Both the position numbers and the translations under genes were made by a program. Below are positions 28,091 to 36,550 of a DNA stretch of 64,000 bases, piece by piece; the stretch's first letter is position 1, and the number at the start of each line of letters is the position of its first letter. The notes below the pieces were generated by a model, which made no database searches, was not told the DNA's origin, and saw only the letters and a program-made list of their open reading frames with translations. The DNA comes from Streptosporangium nondiastaticum (GTDB lineage: Bacteria > Actinomycetota > Actinomycetes > Streptomycetales > Streptomycetaceae), in the NCBI RefSeq assembly GCF_003011965.1, contig NZ_PXWG01000004.1, positions 1 to 64,000 of the forward strand, in the 5' to 3' direction.

Positions 28091-29299
28091 ATGAGCACGC
28101 TTCCCGACTTCCAGGCGCTGGCCCCGGCCGGCACGGACTTCGTGGCCGACCCCTACCTCCTCTACGCCCACCTGCGCGGGCAGGGCCCCGTCCACCGCGT
28201 CCCCACGGAAGGAGCCGGCGACGTATGGGTGATCCTCGGGTACGACGCGGCGCGGGCCGCCCTCACGCACCCCGGAATCAGCACCGACGTGCGCCACTCC
28301 GCCCGCTGGACCAGCGACGGCGGCCAGGCCGTCGGCCGCAACATGCTCCAGACCGACCCGCCCGAGCACACCCGCCTGCGGGCGCTGGTCGCCGGCGAGT
28401 TCACGGCCCGCCGGATCGAAGCCCTCCGGCCGCGCATCCAGCAGATCACCGACCAGCTGCTCGACCGGATCGCCCCGCTGGGCACCGCCGACCTCGTCGC
28501 GTCCTTCGCGCTTCCCCTGCCCATCGCCGTCATATGCGAACTCCTGGGCGTACCCGAAGAGGACCGCGACTACTTCCACGAATGGTCGCACCGCATGGTC
28601 TTCGAACCCGCCTCCCCGGCCGGCGCCGAGGCGGCCGCCGCCATGGCGGTCTTCCTCACCGAACTGCTCCGCACCAAGGAAGAGCACCCCGAAGACGACC
28701 TGCTGAGCGCGCTGGTGCGGGCCGAGGACGCCGACGGGCGGCGCCTGCCCACGGACGAGCTCATCGGCATGGCCTTCCTCCTCCTCGTCGCCGGCCACGA
28801 GACCACCGTCAACCTGCTGGCCAACGGCACGTACGCCCTGCTCACCCACCCCGAGCAACTCAAGGCCCTGCAGGCCGAACCCGCCCTGCTGGACGGCGCG
28901 ATCGAGGAGATGCTGCGCTACGAGGGGCCGGTCACGTCCGCCGCGTACCGCTGGACGACGGAGGCCGTCGAGATCGCGGGACACACCATCCCCGCGGGCG
29001 AGTCCGTCCTGATCCTGCTGGGCTCGGGCTCCCGCGACCCCGGCCGCTTCGCCGAGCCCGACGTCTTCGACATCCGCCGCCCCCGCACCCCCGGCGGCGG
29101 GCACCTGGCCTTCGGCCACGGCATCCACCACTGCCTGGGCGCTCCGCTGGCGCGCCTGGAGGCGGCCGTGGCCCTCCCCGCCCTCCTCGACCGCCTGCCC
29201 GGCCTCGCCCTGGACACGGACCCGGCCGAAGCCGCCTGGCGCCCCGGCCTGATCCGTGGCCTGACCCGCTTGCCGGTGCGCTACACCCCGGTGTGGTGA
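28091..29299 (+). CDS. Cytochrome P450, CYP107-like
   Basis: A 402-residue soluble bacterial P450 monooxygenase. Seen are the I-helix oxygen-binding AGHETT (residues 234-239), the K-helix ExxR (E272/R276 in EEMLRYEG) and the heme loop FGHGIHHCLGAPLARLEA with Cys348 as the thiolate ligand. The length and motifs fit the CYP107/CYP105-type enzymes common in Streptomyces secondary metabolism and xenobiotic oxidation. No ferredoxin gene is adjacent, so electron partners must come from elsewhere. The divergent TetR gene and the two palindromes suggest inducible expression. The substrate is unknown. Confidence 0.95.
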   Translation: MSTLPDFQALAPAGTDFVADPYLLYAHLRGQGPVHRVPTEGAGDVWVILGYDAARAALTHPGISTDVRHSARWTSDGGQAVGRNMLQTDPPEHTRLRALVAGEFTARRIEALRPRIQQITDQLLDRIAPLGTADLVASFALPLPIAVICELLGVPEEDRDYFHEWSHRMVFEPASPAGAEAAAAMAVFLTELLRTKEEHPEDDLLSALVRAEDADGRRLPTDELIGMAFLLLVAGHETTVNLLANGTYALLTHPEQLKALQAEPALLDGAIEEMLRYEGPVTSAAYRWTTEAVEIAGHTIPAGESVLILLGSGSRDPGRFAEPDVFDIRRPRTPGGGHLAFGHGIHHCLGAPLARLEAAVALPALLDRLPGLALDTDPAEAAWRPGLIRGLTRLPVRYTPVW

Positions 29300-29428
29300 A
29301 CGGGACGGGTGGACGGCCGCGGCAGGGGTGAGGACACGCGCCCCTTCACACGGCCCGGCCCGGGCGCGCCACGGGGGTGCGAGTCCGGGCCGGGCGGCGG
29401 AACTCCTGGGTGCGCGGCAGCTCGGCCG

Positions 29429-30292
29429 CTAGCCGGCCGAAGGGCCGTGCCCTCGGGCGAGGAACGCGGCCACCGTCCGTGTGAAGCGGCCGGGGTCGTC
29501 GAGCCATGGGTAGTGGCCGGCGCCCGGCTGCACGGTCAGTTCGGCGCGCGTGAATAACTTCGCGATGCCGGCGGCGACATGCGGGCGAGGGCCGCTGTCC
29601 AGCTCGCCCGCGAGGAGCAGCACCGGCGCGTCCAGGCCCGCGACGGCGGCACGGGCCGCGGCGGGGTCGAAGGCGCCGGAGGAGGCGTAGCCGCCGGCTG
29701 CGGACTCGTTGGTCTGCTCGACCTCGACCGCGGCGTGCGCCCGGGCGGCGGCGTCCCAACGGCCGTAGAAGAAGGGGGTGGCGGCGTCGAAGTCGGCGTC
29801 GGTGGCGGATCCGGACCAGATGGCTTCGTAGGCGCCGCGGGCCGCCTCGAACCACGGCTCGGCCGTGCGCAAGGCGATGACCTCCCGGCGGTGCTCGTCG
29901 GTGAAGTCGACACCGAGGGCGCGGGCACGAGCCGTGATCAGGCTGAGCGTACGAATGCGGTGCGGGTACCGGGCGGCGTAGAGGATGGCGAGATCGCCGC
30001 CCGCCGAGTGGGCGAGGACATCGACGTGCTCCCACCCGAAGTGAGCGCGGAGGGCCTCGACGTCGTCGACCTGCCGGTCACACCGGTACGTGGCCGGGTC
30101 GTCGGGGATGCCGGAGCCGCCGGTGCCACGCGCGTCGAGCATGACCAGCCGGCGGTGCCGCGACAGCCCGCCGAGGTCTCCGAGGTAGGCGGAGGCGCGC
30201 ATCGGTCCACCGGGCAGGCACAGCAGCGGCTCGCCTTCCCCCATGACGTGGTAGGCGAGTTCTGTCCCGTCGGCGGCGGTGAGTGTGGGCAT
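29429..30292 (-). CDS. Alpha/beta hydrolase, proline iminopeptidase-like
   Basis: A 287-residue cytoplasmic hydrolase. Motifs are the HGG-like oxyanion turn EPLLCLPGGPMRASAY, VMLDARGTGGSGIP, the nucleophile elbow LAHSAGGDLAILYAARYP, the acid strand VLLLAGELDSGPRP and the His in PGAGHYPWLDDPGRF. The DARGTGxS segment resembles proline iminopeptidases and related aminopeptidase-like esterases. ATG 30292 is well placed. It converges on the P450 gene and has no obvious operon partner. Confidence 0.9.
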   Translation of the reverse strand: MPTLTAADGTELAYHVMGEGEPLLCLPGGPMRASAYLGDLGGLSRHRRLVMLDARGTGGSGIPDDPATYRCDRQVDDVEALRAHFGWEHVDVLAHSAGGDLAILYAARYPHRIRTLSLITARARALGVDFTDEHRREVIALRTAEPWFEAARGAYEAIWSGSATDADFDAATPFFYGRWDAAARAHAAVEVEQTNESAAGGYASSGAFDPAAARAAVAGLDAPVLLLAGELDSGPRPHVAAGIAKLFTRAELTVQPGAGHYPWLDDPGRFTRTVAAFLARGHGPSAG

Positions 30293-30337
30293 GAGGCATC
30301 CTCGTCACCGGTCGGCGATGACGGCAAGCGATTTGAT

Positions 30338-30381
30338 GCGGGTGCTCGGCGGGTGCTCGGCGGTTGCTCGGCGGGTGCTTG
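30338..30381. repeat. Four 11-bp tandem repeats
   Basis: Four units of GCGGGTGCTCG (the third with one change, the fourth with one change) run without gaps from 30338 to 30381. They lie between the HAD-like gene and the upstream end of the hydrolase gene, outside any supported coding region. Confidence 0.8.
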
Positions 30382-30419
30382 CCGGTCCGGCCGAGGAGGC
30401 GGCGGGCGTGCGTGACGGC

Positions 30420-30989
30420 TCAGGCCGGGCCGGCCGCCCAGTCCGCCAGCACGGTGAAGTCGTCGCCTGCGAGACCGCGGCGGGGGTCGATCCGGTGCAG
30501 CAGGGCGGGGCCGTCGTGGTGGGCCTTCACCCAGGCGCGGTCCGCATCGGTGATCTCGTCATCGACCCACGCGAAGGCGCGGCCCTTCGCCCACGCCACT
30601 ATTTCCGGCGTCTTCCAGAACACCCCGCCCCCGGGCTCCGGCCGCGGCGAGGGCCACGGAACGAACGGCAGGACGGGGAGCCCCAGAACCGGCGCGACGA
30701 ACGCGTTGGCCTCCTCTTCCCATGTCGTCGCCCAGACCAGGTCGTAGGGAAGCGCGGCCAGCGCCGGCCCGTGGTCCGGGTTGAGCCAGACCCGCAACGG
30801 CTTCACCGGTCTGCCCGGCAGACCCCACTCGGCCAGGCGGCGCCGCTCGGAGGCCTCCCAGCGGGGCGTCAGGAGCCGGTGCGTCCCGTAGCCCTCGGGC
30901 CGCCGGTGCGGCTTCGCGGCGTACGGGTTGAGCGGCCCGTCCACATCGATCAACAGCGCCGGTCGCACCAGCCGCCCCCTCTCGTTCAC
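30420..30989 (-). CDS. HAD-like hydrolase-fold protein (DVDGxLNP type)
   Basis: A 189-residue protein opening with PALLIDVDGPLNPYAAKP, the first HAD motif (DxD) in the DVDGVLNP form typical of a small actinobacterial family. WATTWEEEANAFVAPVLG holds the Thr of motif II, KTPEIVAWAKG may provide the motif III Lys, and FAWVDDEITDADRAW supplies the acidic motif IV. The phosphatase-type active site is therefore intact, but the substrate is unknown. The start is GTG 30989, the codon just before the HAD strand. It is divergent from the gas-vesicle operon. Confidence 0.85.
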   Translation of the reverse strand: MNERGRLVRPALLIDVDGPLNPYAAKPHRRPEGYGTHRLLTPRWEASERRRLAEWGLPGRPVKPLRVWLNPDHGPALAALPYDLVWATTWEEEANAFVAPVLGLPVLPFVPWPSPRPEPGGGVFWKTPEIVAWAKGRAFAWVDDEITDADRAWVKAHHDGPALLHRIDPRRGLAGDDFTVLADWAAGPA

Positions 30990-31124
30990 GGGGCTTCCCC
31001 CGTCCCTGTCCCGCAAGTTGATCACAAGGACGGTCGTACTTGTACATGTTTGGACCTGCGCAGGCACGGTATGCGCGTTGACAAGGCCCACGAGGGACAT
31101 CGGACGGACGTCAGAGGGGCCCCG

Positions 31125-31511
31125 ATGACTCAGTCGAAGAAGAAGACAGCAGAGACAGCAGAGACGGCAAAGACAGCCGACACAGCCGAGACATCCGGCA
31201 CACCCGAAGAGCCCGGCGACAAGGCCGGCAGCACGCCCGCCGGCGCCACGGCGGCGCAGGTGCTGCGCGCGGCGCACGAGCAGTTCGCCGAGCTCACCGG
31301 CCTGCTCCCCGAAGGCATCAGCCGCTTCGAGAGGAGCGAGGGCGGGGGCTGGGAGCTGGAGGCCGAAGTGGTGGAGCTCGCCCGCATCCCCGAAACGATG
31401 AGCGTCATGGCGCTCTACGAGCTGAGCCTGGACACCGACGGCCTGCTCACCGGCTACCGCCGCGTGCGGCGCTACGAACGGGGCAGGACGGGCCGGACCG
31501 ACTCCCGCTGA
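31125..31511 (+). CDS. gvpO: Gas vesicle protein GvpO
   Basis: A 128-residue protein; the first ~45 residues are a Lys/Thr/Ala-rich disordered tail (AETAETAKTADTAETSGT). The folded part matches GvpO: AAQVLRAAHEQFAELTGLLP, ISRFERSEGGGWELEAEVVE, ARIPETMSVMALYEL and GYRRVRRYERG. GvpO is an accessory protein needed for gas vesicle formation in haloarchaea and is usually the first gene in Streptomyces clusters, as here. ATG 31125 has GAGGGG 7 nt upstream; a longer frame from 31070 lacks a ribosome site. Confidence 0.92.
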   Translation: MTQSKKKTAETAETAKTADTAETSGTPEEPGDKAGSTPAGATAAQVLRAAHEQFAELTGLLPEGISRFERSEGGGWELEAEVVELARIPETMSVMALYELSLDTDGLLTGYRRVRRYERGRTGRTDSR

Positions 31512-31552
31512 GGCCCGGGTCGCGGTCGGCGGCGAAGAGAGGAAGTTGTCCG

Positions 31553-31966
31553 ATGAGCGTAGTCCCCGCAGCCCAGGGCGGGGGTGCAGGCGGCACCAGC
31601 GGCCTGTACGACGTCCTGGAGCTGGTGCTCGACCGCGGACTGGTGATCGACGCGTTCGTGCGCGTCTCCCTGGTCGGCATCGAGATCCTGAAGATCGACG
31701 TACGGGTCGTGGTCGCGAGCGTCGACACGTACCTGCGCTTCGCCGAGGCCTGCAACCGCCTCGACCTGGAAGCCGGCCCGCACCGCAGCCCCGGCCTGCC
31801 CGACCTCGTCGGCTCGCTGACCGAAGACGGCGCCCGCGGCAAGGCCAAGGGCGCGCTCTCCGGCGCCGCGCAGAGCGTCGTGGACGCCGCGCAGCAGCTC
31901 CGCGACCGCGGTGGCGAACGGAGCAGCAGCGGCTCCCGCTCCCGCAAGAAGGAGGAGAGCGAGTGA
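31553..31966 (+). CDS. gvpA: Gas vesicle shell protein GvpA
   Basis: A 137-residue protein. Residues ~16-75 are the GvpA core that forms the ribbed gas-permeable wall: GLYDVLELVLDRGLVIDAFV, then RVSLVGIEILKIDVRVVVAS and VDTYLRFAEA. The family's usual 70-80 residue length is exceeded by a charged C-terminal tail (residues 80-137, ending in Ser/Arg/Lys/Glu), which is frequent in actinomycetes. ATG 31553 follows GAGAGGAAG. Its stop overlaps the gvpF GTG (GTGA). Confidence 0.93.
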   Translation: MSVVPAAQGGGAGGTSGLYDVLELVLDRGLVIDAFVRVSLVGIEILKIDVRVVVASVDTYLRFAEACNRLDLEAGPHRSPGLPDLVGSLTEDGARGKAKGALSGAAQSVVDAAQQLRDRGGERSSSGSRSRKKEESE

Positions 31967-32685
31967 CCACCTACGTCTACGGCATCGCCCGCGGCGACCG
32001 CGCCGAACTGCCCGAAGGACTCACCGGCATCGGCGATCCGCCGCTGCCCGTGCGCGTCGTGACCGGCGCGGGCCTGTCCGCCGTGGTCAGCGACTGCCCG
32101 GCGGAGGGCGAGCTGCGGCCCAAGCGCCGCGACCTGCTGGCCCACCAGCGGGTGCTCACCGAGGCCGGCCGCCGCACCACCGTGCTGCCGATGCGCTTCG
32201 GCAGCGTCTCGGGCAGCGACGAGGAGGTGCGCGTCGTGCTCACGGAGCACTCCGGCCGCTACGAGGAACAGCTGGACCGGCTCGACGGCCGCGTGGAGTA
32301 CAACGTCAAGGCCGTGCACCGCGAGGACGCCGTCCTGCACCTGGTGCTCGCCGAGAACACCGAACTGCGCACCCTCGCCGAGGCCAACCGGGCCGACGGC
32401 GGAGGCTCGTACGAACAGCGGCTGCACTTCGGCGAGCTGGTCGCCCGGGCCGTGCGCGAGCGGGAAGCCCGCGACGCCGCCCTGGTGCGCCGGGCGCTGG
32501 CACCGCTGGCGGAAGGCGAACGGCCCGGACCCGAGAGCACCGGCTGGTTCCTGAACGTCTCCTTCCTGGTCCCCGGGGAAGCCGGGAGCCGGCTGCTCGC
32601 CGAGGCGGGCCGGATCGAGGAGGAGCACCCCCACCTGGACGTGAAGGTCCACGGCCCGCTGCCCCCGTACAGCTTCGTCGAGTGA
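31963..32685 (+). CDS. gvpF: Gas vesicle protein GvpF (GvpL/GvpF family)
   Basis: A 240-residue member of the GvpL/F family: TTYVYGIARGDRAELPEGLT at the start, RRDLLAHQRVLTEAG, VLPMRFGSVSGSDEEVRVVL in the centre, EYNVKAVHREDAVL, and the terminal VKVHGPLPPYSFVE. GvpF has a two-domain alpha/beta fold and is thought to help recruit GvpA to the growing vesicle. The GTG start overlaps gvpA and the stop overlaps gvpG, both as GTGA. Confidence 0.94.
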   Translation: MTTYVYGIARGDRAELPEGLTGIGDPPLPVRVVTGAGLSAVVSDCPAEGELRPKRRDLLAHQRVLTEAGRRTTVLPMRFGSVSGSDEEVRVVLTEHSGRYEEQLDRLDGRVEYNVKAVHREDAVLHLVLAENTELRTLAEANRADGGGSYEQRLHFGELVARAVREREARDAALVRRALAPLAEGERPGPESTGWFLNVSFLVPGEAGSRLLAEAGRIEEEHPHLDVKVHGPLPPYSFVE

Positions 32686-32900
32686 TCGGCTTCGTGGGCT
32701 GGGTGCTGCGCCGCGTCGTCGCCGAGGCCGAGCGGCTGTACTACGACCCGGCCGTCGTCCTCGGTGAACTGAAGGCGCTGGAGGAGCAGCTCGCCGCGGG
32801 CCTGATCGGCGAGGAGGAGTTCGACCGCCGCGAGGACGAGCTCCTGGACCGGCTGGCGGAGACCCGGCGACGCGCAGGAGGACAGGAGCGCACGGCATGA
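32682..32900 (+). CDS. gvpG: Gas vesicle protein GvpG
   Basis: A 72-residue small helical protein: VGWVLRRVVAEAERLYYDPA, then LGELKALEEQLAAGLIGEEE and FDRREDELLDRLAETRRR. This is the compact GvpG pattern; the protein is an accessory factor that interacts with GvpF and GvpL. It overlaps its neighbours by four bases at each end. Confidence 0.92.
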   Translation: MIGFVGWVLRRVVAEAERLYYDPAVVLGELKALEEQLAAGLIGEEEFDRREDELLDRLAETRRRAGGQERTA

Positions 32901-33241
32901 ATCCCGAAAGCACGGCACCACTGACGAGGCCCGGCAGCGGCATGGTCACGGGCCCCGGATCCGGCGGTGCCGACCTCGCCGACATCCTGGAGCGGGTGCT
33001 CGACAAGGGCGTGGTGATCGCCGGAGACATCCGCGTCAACCTGCTCGACATCGAACTCCTCACCGTCAAGCTGCGGTTGGTGGTCGCCTCGGTCGACAAG
33101 GCGAAGGAAATGGGCATCGACTGGTGGGAGAGCGACCCCGCGCTGTCCTCCAACTCCCGCCGCGGCGAACTGGGCGCCGAGAACGCGCGGCTCCGGGCGC
33201 GCGTCGCCGAACTGGAACAGCGGCAGGAGGAGACCCGGTGA
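32897..33241 (+). CDS. gvpJ: Gas vesicle minor wall protein GvpJ (GvpA family)
   Basis: A 114-residue GvpA paralogue. DLADILERVLDKGVVIAGDI and RVNLLDIELLTVKLRLVVAS match the GvpA core; the N-terminus has a Gly/Ser/Pro-rich lead and the C-terminus a charged coiled-coil-like tail (LGAENARLRARVAELEQRQE). Minor GvpA-like proteins such as GvpJ and GvpM form the tips or nucleate vesicles. The name J rather than S is by gene order. Confidence 0.85.
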   Translation: MNPESTAPLTRPGSGMVTGPGSGGADLADILERVLDKGVVIAGDIRVNLLDIELLTVKLRLVVASVDKAKEMGIDWWESDPALSSNSRRGELGAENARLRARVAELEQRQEETR

Positions 33242-34167
33242 ACGCGAACCACGAGGAACTGCTCTACGCCTACGCCGTCACCCGGGACGCCGGCGCCCCC
33301 GGCGCGGACGACCTGGAGACGCTGACCGGCGTCGCCGGCGAACCCGTCCGCGCCGTCCGGCACTTGGGGCTCGCCACGCTGGTGGGCCCGGTGCCGGCCG
33401 CCGGCTTCGGTGAAGCGGCCCTGCACGCTTCCCTGGAGGACATCGCCTGTCTGGAGAAGGCCGCCCGCGCCCATCAGAGGGTGATCGACGCGGTGACCGC
33501 CACCGGCGCGTGCGTCCTGCCGATGAGACTGGCGACCGTCTACCACGACGAGGCGGGAGTGCGCCGGATGCTGGCGAACCGGCACGCGCAGCTGGGCGCG
33601 GCCCTCGACCGGCTCGACGGCTGCGTCGAATGGGGAGTGAAGGTCCACGCGTCCGGCAGCGCCGCACAGGCCCCGGCCGCCACCGGCGCCGGTCCCCGAG
33701 CGCCGCGCGCCGCCGTGTCAGGCCGCGACTACCTCCGCCGCCGCGCGGCGGCTCGCCACGCGCACGAGGAGGAGGCGCGGCGGGAGGACGAGGCCGCGCG
33801 CGGCATCCACGCGGTGCTCACCGCCCTGGCGGAGCAGACCCGGCTCTACCCACCGCAGCACGGCCCCCTCGCGGGGCCCTCCGGACGCAACATCCTCAAC
33901 GCCGCCTACCTCGTGCGGCGCGAGGGCGGCGACCGCTTCACCTCGGCCGTCGCCGGCTTCGCCGACCTGGTGCCGGAGGACGGGGTACGGCTGGAACTGA
34001 CCGGGCCCTGGGCCCCGTACTCCTTCGCCGGACAGGCCACGAGCGGGCAGACCGGGACCGATCAGGCCACGAGCGGGCAAACCGCGACCGGACAGACCGC
34101 GACCGGGCAGCCCACACGTGCGCAGCCCACCCTCGGGCGCCCCGCGCCGGGGGAGGACGTCCCGTGA
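33238..34167 (+). CDS. gvpL: Gas vesicle protein GvpL (GvpL/GvpF family)
   Basis: A 309-residue protein, the second GvpL/F member in the operon. Core segments are ELLYAYAVTRDAGAPGADDL, LEDIACLEKAARAHQRVIDA, CVLPMRLATVYHDEAGVRRM, WGVKVHASG and AYLVRREGGDRFTSAVAGFA, ending LTGPWAPYSFAG. A 45-residue C-terminal tail is made of QATSGQT/TATGQ-like repeats (34030-34110), which is not part of the family fold. GTG start and ends overlap neighbouring genes by 4 nt. Confidence 0.92.
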   Translation: MNANHEELLYAYAVTRDAGAPGADDLETLTGVAGEPVRAVRHLGLATLVGPVPAAGFGEAALHASLEDIACLEKAARAHQRVIDAVTATGACVLPMRLATVYHDEAGVRRMLANRHAQLGAALDRLDGCVEWGVKVHASGSAAQAPAATGAGPRAPRAAVSGRDYLRRRAAARHAHEEEARREDEAARGIHAVLTALAEQTRLYPPQHGPLAGPSGRNILNAAYLVRREGGDRFTSAVAGFADLVPEDGVRLELTGPWAPYSFAGQATSGQTGTDQATSGQTATGQTATGQPTRAQPTLGRPAPGEDVP

Positions 34168-34364
34168 CCGGCGACGGCCTCATCGCCCAGCGCAGGCTCT
34201 CCCTGGTCGACCTGCTCGACCGGCTCCTCGCGGGCGGAGTGGTCGTCGCCGGCGACCTCACCCTGCGCATTGCCGACGTCGACCTCGTCCGTATCGACCT
34301 GCACGCCCTCATCAGCAGCATCGACGACCGGGTGCCCGCACCCTGGGAGGAGGCGGGGGCGTGA
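34164..34364 (+). CDS. gvpS: Gas vesicle protein GvpS (short GvpA-family protein)
   Basis: A 66-residue protein that is almost only the GvpA core: LSLVDLLDRLLAGGVVVAGD, then LTLRIADVDLVRIDLHALIS and SIDDRVP. It is the third GvpA-like gene of the cluster and occupies the gvpS position (between gvpL and gvpK) known from Streptomyces clusters. Likely a minor wall component. Confidence 0.85.
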   Translation: MTGDGLIAQRRLSLVDLLDRLLAGGVVVAGDLTLRIADVDLVRIDLHALISSIDDRVPAPWEEAGA

Positions 34365-34627
34365 CCCGCCGCGTGGAGCTGGACGAGGCCACCGTCGAAC
34401 GCGACCTGGCCCGGCTCGTACTGACCGTCGTCGAACTGCTGCGTCAGCTGATGGAACGTCAGGCGCTGCGCCGGGTGGAGCGCGGCGACCTCACCGACGA
34501 GCAGGAGGAACGGATCGGTCTGACGCTCATGCTGCTCGCGGAGCGCGTCGAGGAACTGTGCCACCACCACGGCCTGGAGCCGGAGGAACTCAACCTCGAC
34601 CTCGGGCCGCTCGGGCCTCTGCTGTGA
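34361..34627 (+). CDS. gvpK: Gas vesicle protein GvpK
   Basis: An 88-residue helical protein with the GvpK signature: VELDEATVERDLARLVLTVV, ELLRQLMERQALRRVERGDL and LNLDLGPLGPLL. It is the last gene of the operon and overlaps gvpS by four bases. All eight genes run from 31125 to 34627; from gvpA to gvpK every junction is a GTGA or ATGA overlap, so the set is probably one transcript with coupled translation. Confidence 0.93.
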   Translation: MTRRVELDEATVERDLARLVLTVVELLRQLMERQALRRVERGDLTDEQEERIGLTLMLLAERVEELCHHHGLEPEELNLDLGPLGPLL

Positions 34628-34659
34628 CCCGGCGCCGGTGAGGAAAGGCCCGGCGGACT

Positions 34660-36321
34660 TCAGGAGAGTTCGCGGGACGTCGCGCACGTGAGGGCGGCGA
34701 GGGCGTGGCGGAGGGCGGCGCCGCCGGCCGGGCGGTCGTGCCGGCGGGCGCCGACGTGGCCGTCGGGCCGGATGAGCAGTGCTCCGTGCGGGCCGAGACC
34801 GCAGGCGTCGAGGTGCTCGTGGGGGAGGGGCTCGATGCGCAGCGGCCACGGAGCGGTGGCGTTCTGCTGCTCCCAGCAAGCCGGATCCGGCGTGAGCAGG
34901 GTGAACCATTCACCGAACGCCTCGAGTGTGGAGCGGCCTTGTGCGAGCGGGAGGTGGGGCATGCGGTGGCCCGGCCCGGCGGTGGGGACGTACTCCGTGC
35001 CTGCATCCGCATCCGTGCCTGGCGGGACGGGGGCGGCGCTGTCGTCGCCGAGGACGGCGTCGGATTCGTACGAGACGCCGAGCACGAGGCCGAGTTGGGC
35101 GAAGTACCGCTGTGACCAGGGAAGCTCGATCCGCTCCGACGGTGCTGCACCGGCTTGGAGCTGTTCGCGGCGCCGGTTCTGCACGTCGAGCATGAGTTGG
35201 GTGTTGGTGACCGCTTGGCGGAGGGTCCGGTGGGCGACGGGTTGCCGTTCCGTCGCGTAGGTGTCCAGCAGGCCCGGTCCGGCCCACCCGTGGAGGACGC
35301 CCGCCAGTTTCCAGCACAGGTTGTGCACGCCGGCGATGCCGGTGTTCATGCCCAGGCCGCCGACGATGGGGATCGCGTGCGCGGCGTCGCCGGCCAGCAG
35401 GATCCGGCCGTGACGGAAGTGTTCGGCGACGAAGGCGTTCATCGTCCAGTGCTGCACTCGCGCCACGTTGACGGGAACGCCGGAGTCCGGGCCGAGGGCG
35501 CGCGAGACGAGCGCGGCCCAGTCGGCGTGCGCCGCGTCGTCGGGGGTGGGTGCGAACCAGGCCCAGCCTCCCTCGGGGTAGAGCGGGGCGAACAGCCCGT
35601 GCGGGGTGAAGTAGACCCCGGCGGGCCGGTCGGCGCACCAGCGGGCGAGATCGGCGTCGAACACGACGGTCGTGAAGTCCGCCAGCGCTCCGGGGCCGGT
35701 CGTACCGATCCCCAGCCGCTGCCGGACGGAGGAGTTCGCGCCGTCGGCGGCGAGTACGTAGCGGGCGCGGACGCGAACCTCCCGGCCGCTCCGGTGGTCG
35801 AGGACCGTGGCCAGGACGCTCCCGCCCTTTCCGGCCGCTTCGCTTCCTGTGCTTCCTGTGCTTCCTGCGTTTCCTGTGCCTTCGTCTTCTCCGCCTTCTT
35901 CGGCAAGGCCGACGAGCTCGGCCCCGAACCGGATCTGACCGTTCGCGGCGGCGAGCAGGCCGGGTTCCAGCCGGTCCTGCGAGGTAACCACGCCGGTCAC
36001 GGGGCTTTCGGGCACCGGCGCGTTGACCCCGACCATGGCCGCCGTGGCGAAGTCGCGGTCGTGCAGGGTGTCGCGGAAGCGGATGCGGCCGTACTCGGGT
36101 GCGAACGCGGCCGCCGTGATGCCGTCGGCGAGCCCGAGGCCGCGGTAGATCTCCATCGACCGGACGTTGACCAGCCGGGCCCGGGGGAAGGGCGACAACT
36201 CGCCGTGCTTCTCGACGAGCAGGGTCCGTACGCCCCAGCGCTCCAGCAGCGCACGGGCGGTGAGCCCGACCGGCCCGCCGCCGACGATCAGCACGTCCGC
36301 CTCGGCGTCTGTTACGGGCAT
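34660..36321 (-). CDS. FAD-dependent aromatic monooxygenase
   Basis: A 553-residue class A flavoprotein monooxygenase of the polyketide-hydroxylase type. Motifs: DVLIVGGGPVGLTARALLER, FPRARLVNVRSMEIYRGLGL, the DG-motif YVLAADGANSSVRQRLG and GRILLAGDAAHAIPIVGGLG followed by MNTGIAGVHNLCWKLAGVL. A C-terminal thioredoxin-like domain ends the protein. A Gly/Ser/Thr insertion near residue 150 comes from 9-bp tandem repeats. ATG 36321 has GGAGGAG 6 nt upstream. It lies downstream of the NUDIX gene in the same direction with a 229-nt gap and converges on gvpK. The substrate is unknown. Confidence 0.92.
   Translation of the reverse strand: MPVTDAEADVLIVGGGPVGLTARALLERWGVRTLLVEKHGELSPFPRARLVNVRSMEIYRGLGLADGITAAAFAPEYGRIRFRDTLHDRDFATAAMVGVNAPVPESPVTGVVTSQDRLEPGLLAAANGQIRFGAELVGLAEEGGEDEGTGNAGSTGSTGSEAAGKGGSVLATVLDHRSGREVRVRARYVLAADGANSSVRQRLGIGTTGPGALADFTTVVFDADLARWCADRPAGVYFTPHGLFAPLYPEGGWAWFAPTPDDAAHADWAALVSRALGPDSGVPVNVARVQHWTMNAFVAEHFRHGRILLAGDAAHAIPIVGGLGMNTGIAGVHNLCWKLAGVLHGWAGPGLLDTYATERQPVAHRTLRQAVTNTQLMLDVQNRRREQLQAGAAPSERIELPWSQRYFAQLGLVLGVSYESDAVLGDDSAAPVPPGTDADAGTEYVPTAGPGHRMPHLPLAQGRSTLEAFGEWFTLLTPDPACWEQQNATAPWPLRIEPLPHEHLDACGLGPHGALLIRPDGHVGARRHDRPAGGAALRHALAALTCATSRELS
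35842..35877. repeat. 9-bp tandem repeats inside the FAD monooxygenase gene
   Basis: GCTTCCTGT on the plus strand is repeated about four times with small changes. On the coding strand it yields the GSTGSTGSEA linker. The frame is unaffected, so it is a length-variable loop. Confidence 0.75.
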
Positions 36322-36550
36322 GTCGGGCTCCTCCTGCTCGCCCCGGCGCTGCCGGGCACTCGGCGACTGCCGGCCGTGCGGCCCCGGGCAACCGGCCCGG
36401 CCTACGGCGATGGGACCCGCATCAATCTTCCGCACTCGGGGGTCGCCCGCAATGTGCCCGCGCCGGCGTCCAATCGAACGCACTCGCGAACGCCCTCGGC
36501 CCTTCGTGGTCCTCCGGGCACGGCAGCAGCCGCCTTGCCGGCTCTGAGCT

